Of a stretch of 7,525 bases of DNA, positions 7,085-7,525 are shown in pieces. The notes below the pieces were generated by a model. The model had not been told where the DNA came from, did not search any database, and saw only the letters and a list, made by a program, of their open reading frames with translations. This DNA is from Nanobdellota archaeon (GTDB lineage Archaea; Nanobdellota; Nanobdellia; Woesearchaeales; B3-WOES). Position numbers and translations under genes: made by a program. The number at the start of each line of letters is the position of its first letter. Position 1 is the first letter of the stretch. The stretch covers positions 1 to 7,525 of the forward strand of contig JAGLZG010000036.1 of NCBI GenBank assembly GCA_023131705.1. Direction: 5' to 3'.

Positions 7085-7525
7085 TTATTTAAACACTACT
7101 TTGTATTCATCAGGATTAAGTATCATCTTGACAATCACATGCTTACCTTTTTTCCCTTCTTTTGCTTTAGGAGTCTTAAATACTTTGACAGTAGCAACAT
7201 ACCTTTTAACTTGAGTTTTAGTACCTATAGCACTTACTTGATTATAGACCTCTTGTTTGATGTTGTTCTTGTCAACTTGGATAAGATTGTCTGTATTGTT
7301 GTAAATATTAGCACCTGCAACTTTTTCTGTACCAATCATTTTTAAATCTCCATAAACAGCAAGAATTTGTTTTTGAGTAAGAATATCTCCCTCTTCTATT
7401 CCTACATCTTCATTATCTTCATCTGCTGTGATAGGTGCACCTCCTGCAGTCAACCATCCTGTTTCATCATTCCCTTTTAATTTGGTCTGTGCTAAACCTT
7501 TTCCTGTTGGGGCAGTATATACATA
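7085..7525 (-). CDS. C-terminal 146 residues of an unrecognised protein, probably a phage virion protein
   Basis: The frame is open from the window edge to a TAA at 7087-7085, so the true start lies outside. A TTG at 7453 could serve as a start, but the frame continues cleanly upstream of it (YVYTAPTGKGLAQTKL at the edge), so an internal start is unlikely. The visible part has a Gly/Thr-rich beginning, an acidic stretch (ADEDNEDVGIEEGD), probable strand-forming sequence in the middle, and a basic stretch (KTPKAKEGKKGKH) just before the end. It has no cysteine, no obvious membrane segment and no motif I recognise. It ends 20 bases before the giant gene on the same strand, so the two are probably co-transcribed and this may be another virion protein. 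That role rests only on position and composition. Confidence 0.75.
   Translation of the reverse strand, partial: YVYTAPTGKGLAQTKLKGNDETGWLTAGGAPITADEDNEDVGIEEGDILTQKQILAVYGDLKMIGTEKVAGANIYNNTDNLIQVDKNNIKQEVYNQVSAIGTKTQVKRYVATVKVFKTPKAKEGKKGKHVIVKMILNPDEYKVVFK

Noticed and set aside
7139..7345. Plus-strand open frame of 68 residues
   Set aside because: It is antisense to the upstream minus-strand gene, Phe- and Ser-rich, with no sign of being coding.
7085..7453. A 122-residue gene starting at the TTG at 7453
   Set aside because: The same frame stays open to the window edge with the same composition, so it is the tail of a longer gene rather than a small complete one.
1..7525. Stop-codon recoding (TAG or TGA read through), as in some crAss-like and megaphages
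   Set aside because: No in-frame TAG, TGA or TAA occurs in the giant frame, and the upstream gene ends in TAA, so the window reads correctly with the standard code and gives no evidence either way.

Overview
The window is about one third G+C and coded throughout on the minus strand. It holds the C-terminal end of one gene (7525 to 7085), a 20-base spacer, and then one uninterrupted reading frame from the ATG at 7064 to the far edge at base 1. That frame gives at least 2,354 residues with no stop in view. No RNA gene, CRISPR array, insertion sequence or gene-free stretch above 300 bases was seen.

The layout best fits the late (virion) region of a large double-stranded DNA phage: same-strand genes packed 20 bases apart, one of them giant. 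The giant product is modular. It has an acidic N-terminus, a zone of Gly/Ala-rich hydrophobic segments separated by charged helices, a long Lys/Glu-rich helical zone, a Pro/Val/Glu linker, a short Trp-rich helical unit, a strand-rich region of about 450 residues, and a further helical region that runs off the window. This resembles the very large proteins of Crassvirales (crAss-like) and other Bacteroidota phages that are packaged in the capsid and ejected, some of which carry the virion RNA polymerase. That family call is from memory of its style; no polymerase active site lies in the window. A polyvalent protein of a mobile element, or a tape-measure-like protein, remains possible.

The giant gene's start has no Shine-Dalgarno sequence and sits behind an A9 tract, which suits a Bacteroidota host. 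The extreme shortage of CpG is also reminiscent of Fusobacteria, so the host is not settled.

Three window-wide signals stand out. CpG is nearly absent (five by eye, about 200 expected). GATC is absent (about 23 expected), although its anagram GTAC occurs at about the expected number. Neither protein contains a cysteine in about 2,500 residues. GGCC also appears to be missing. The word losses look like escape from restriction or a host methylation effect. The lack of cysteine suits a protein that must unfold and be pushed through a phage tail.
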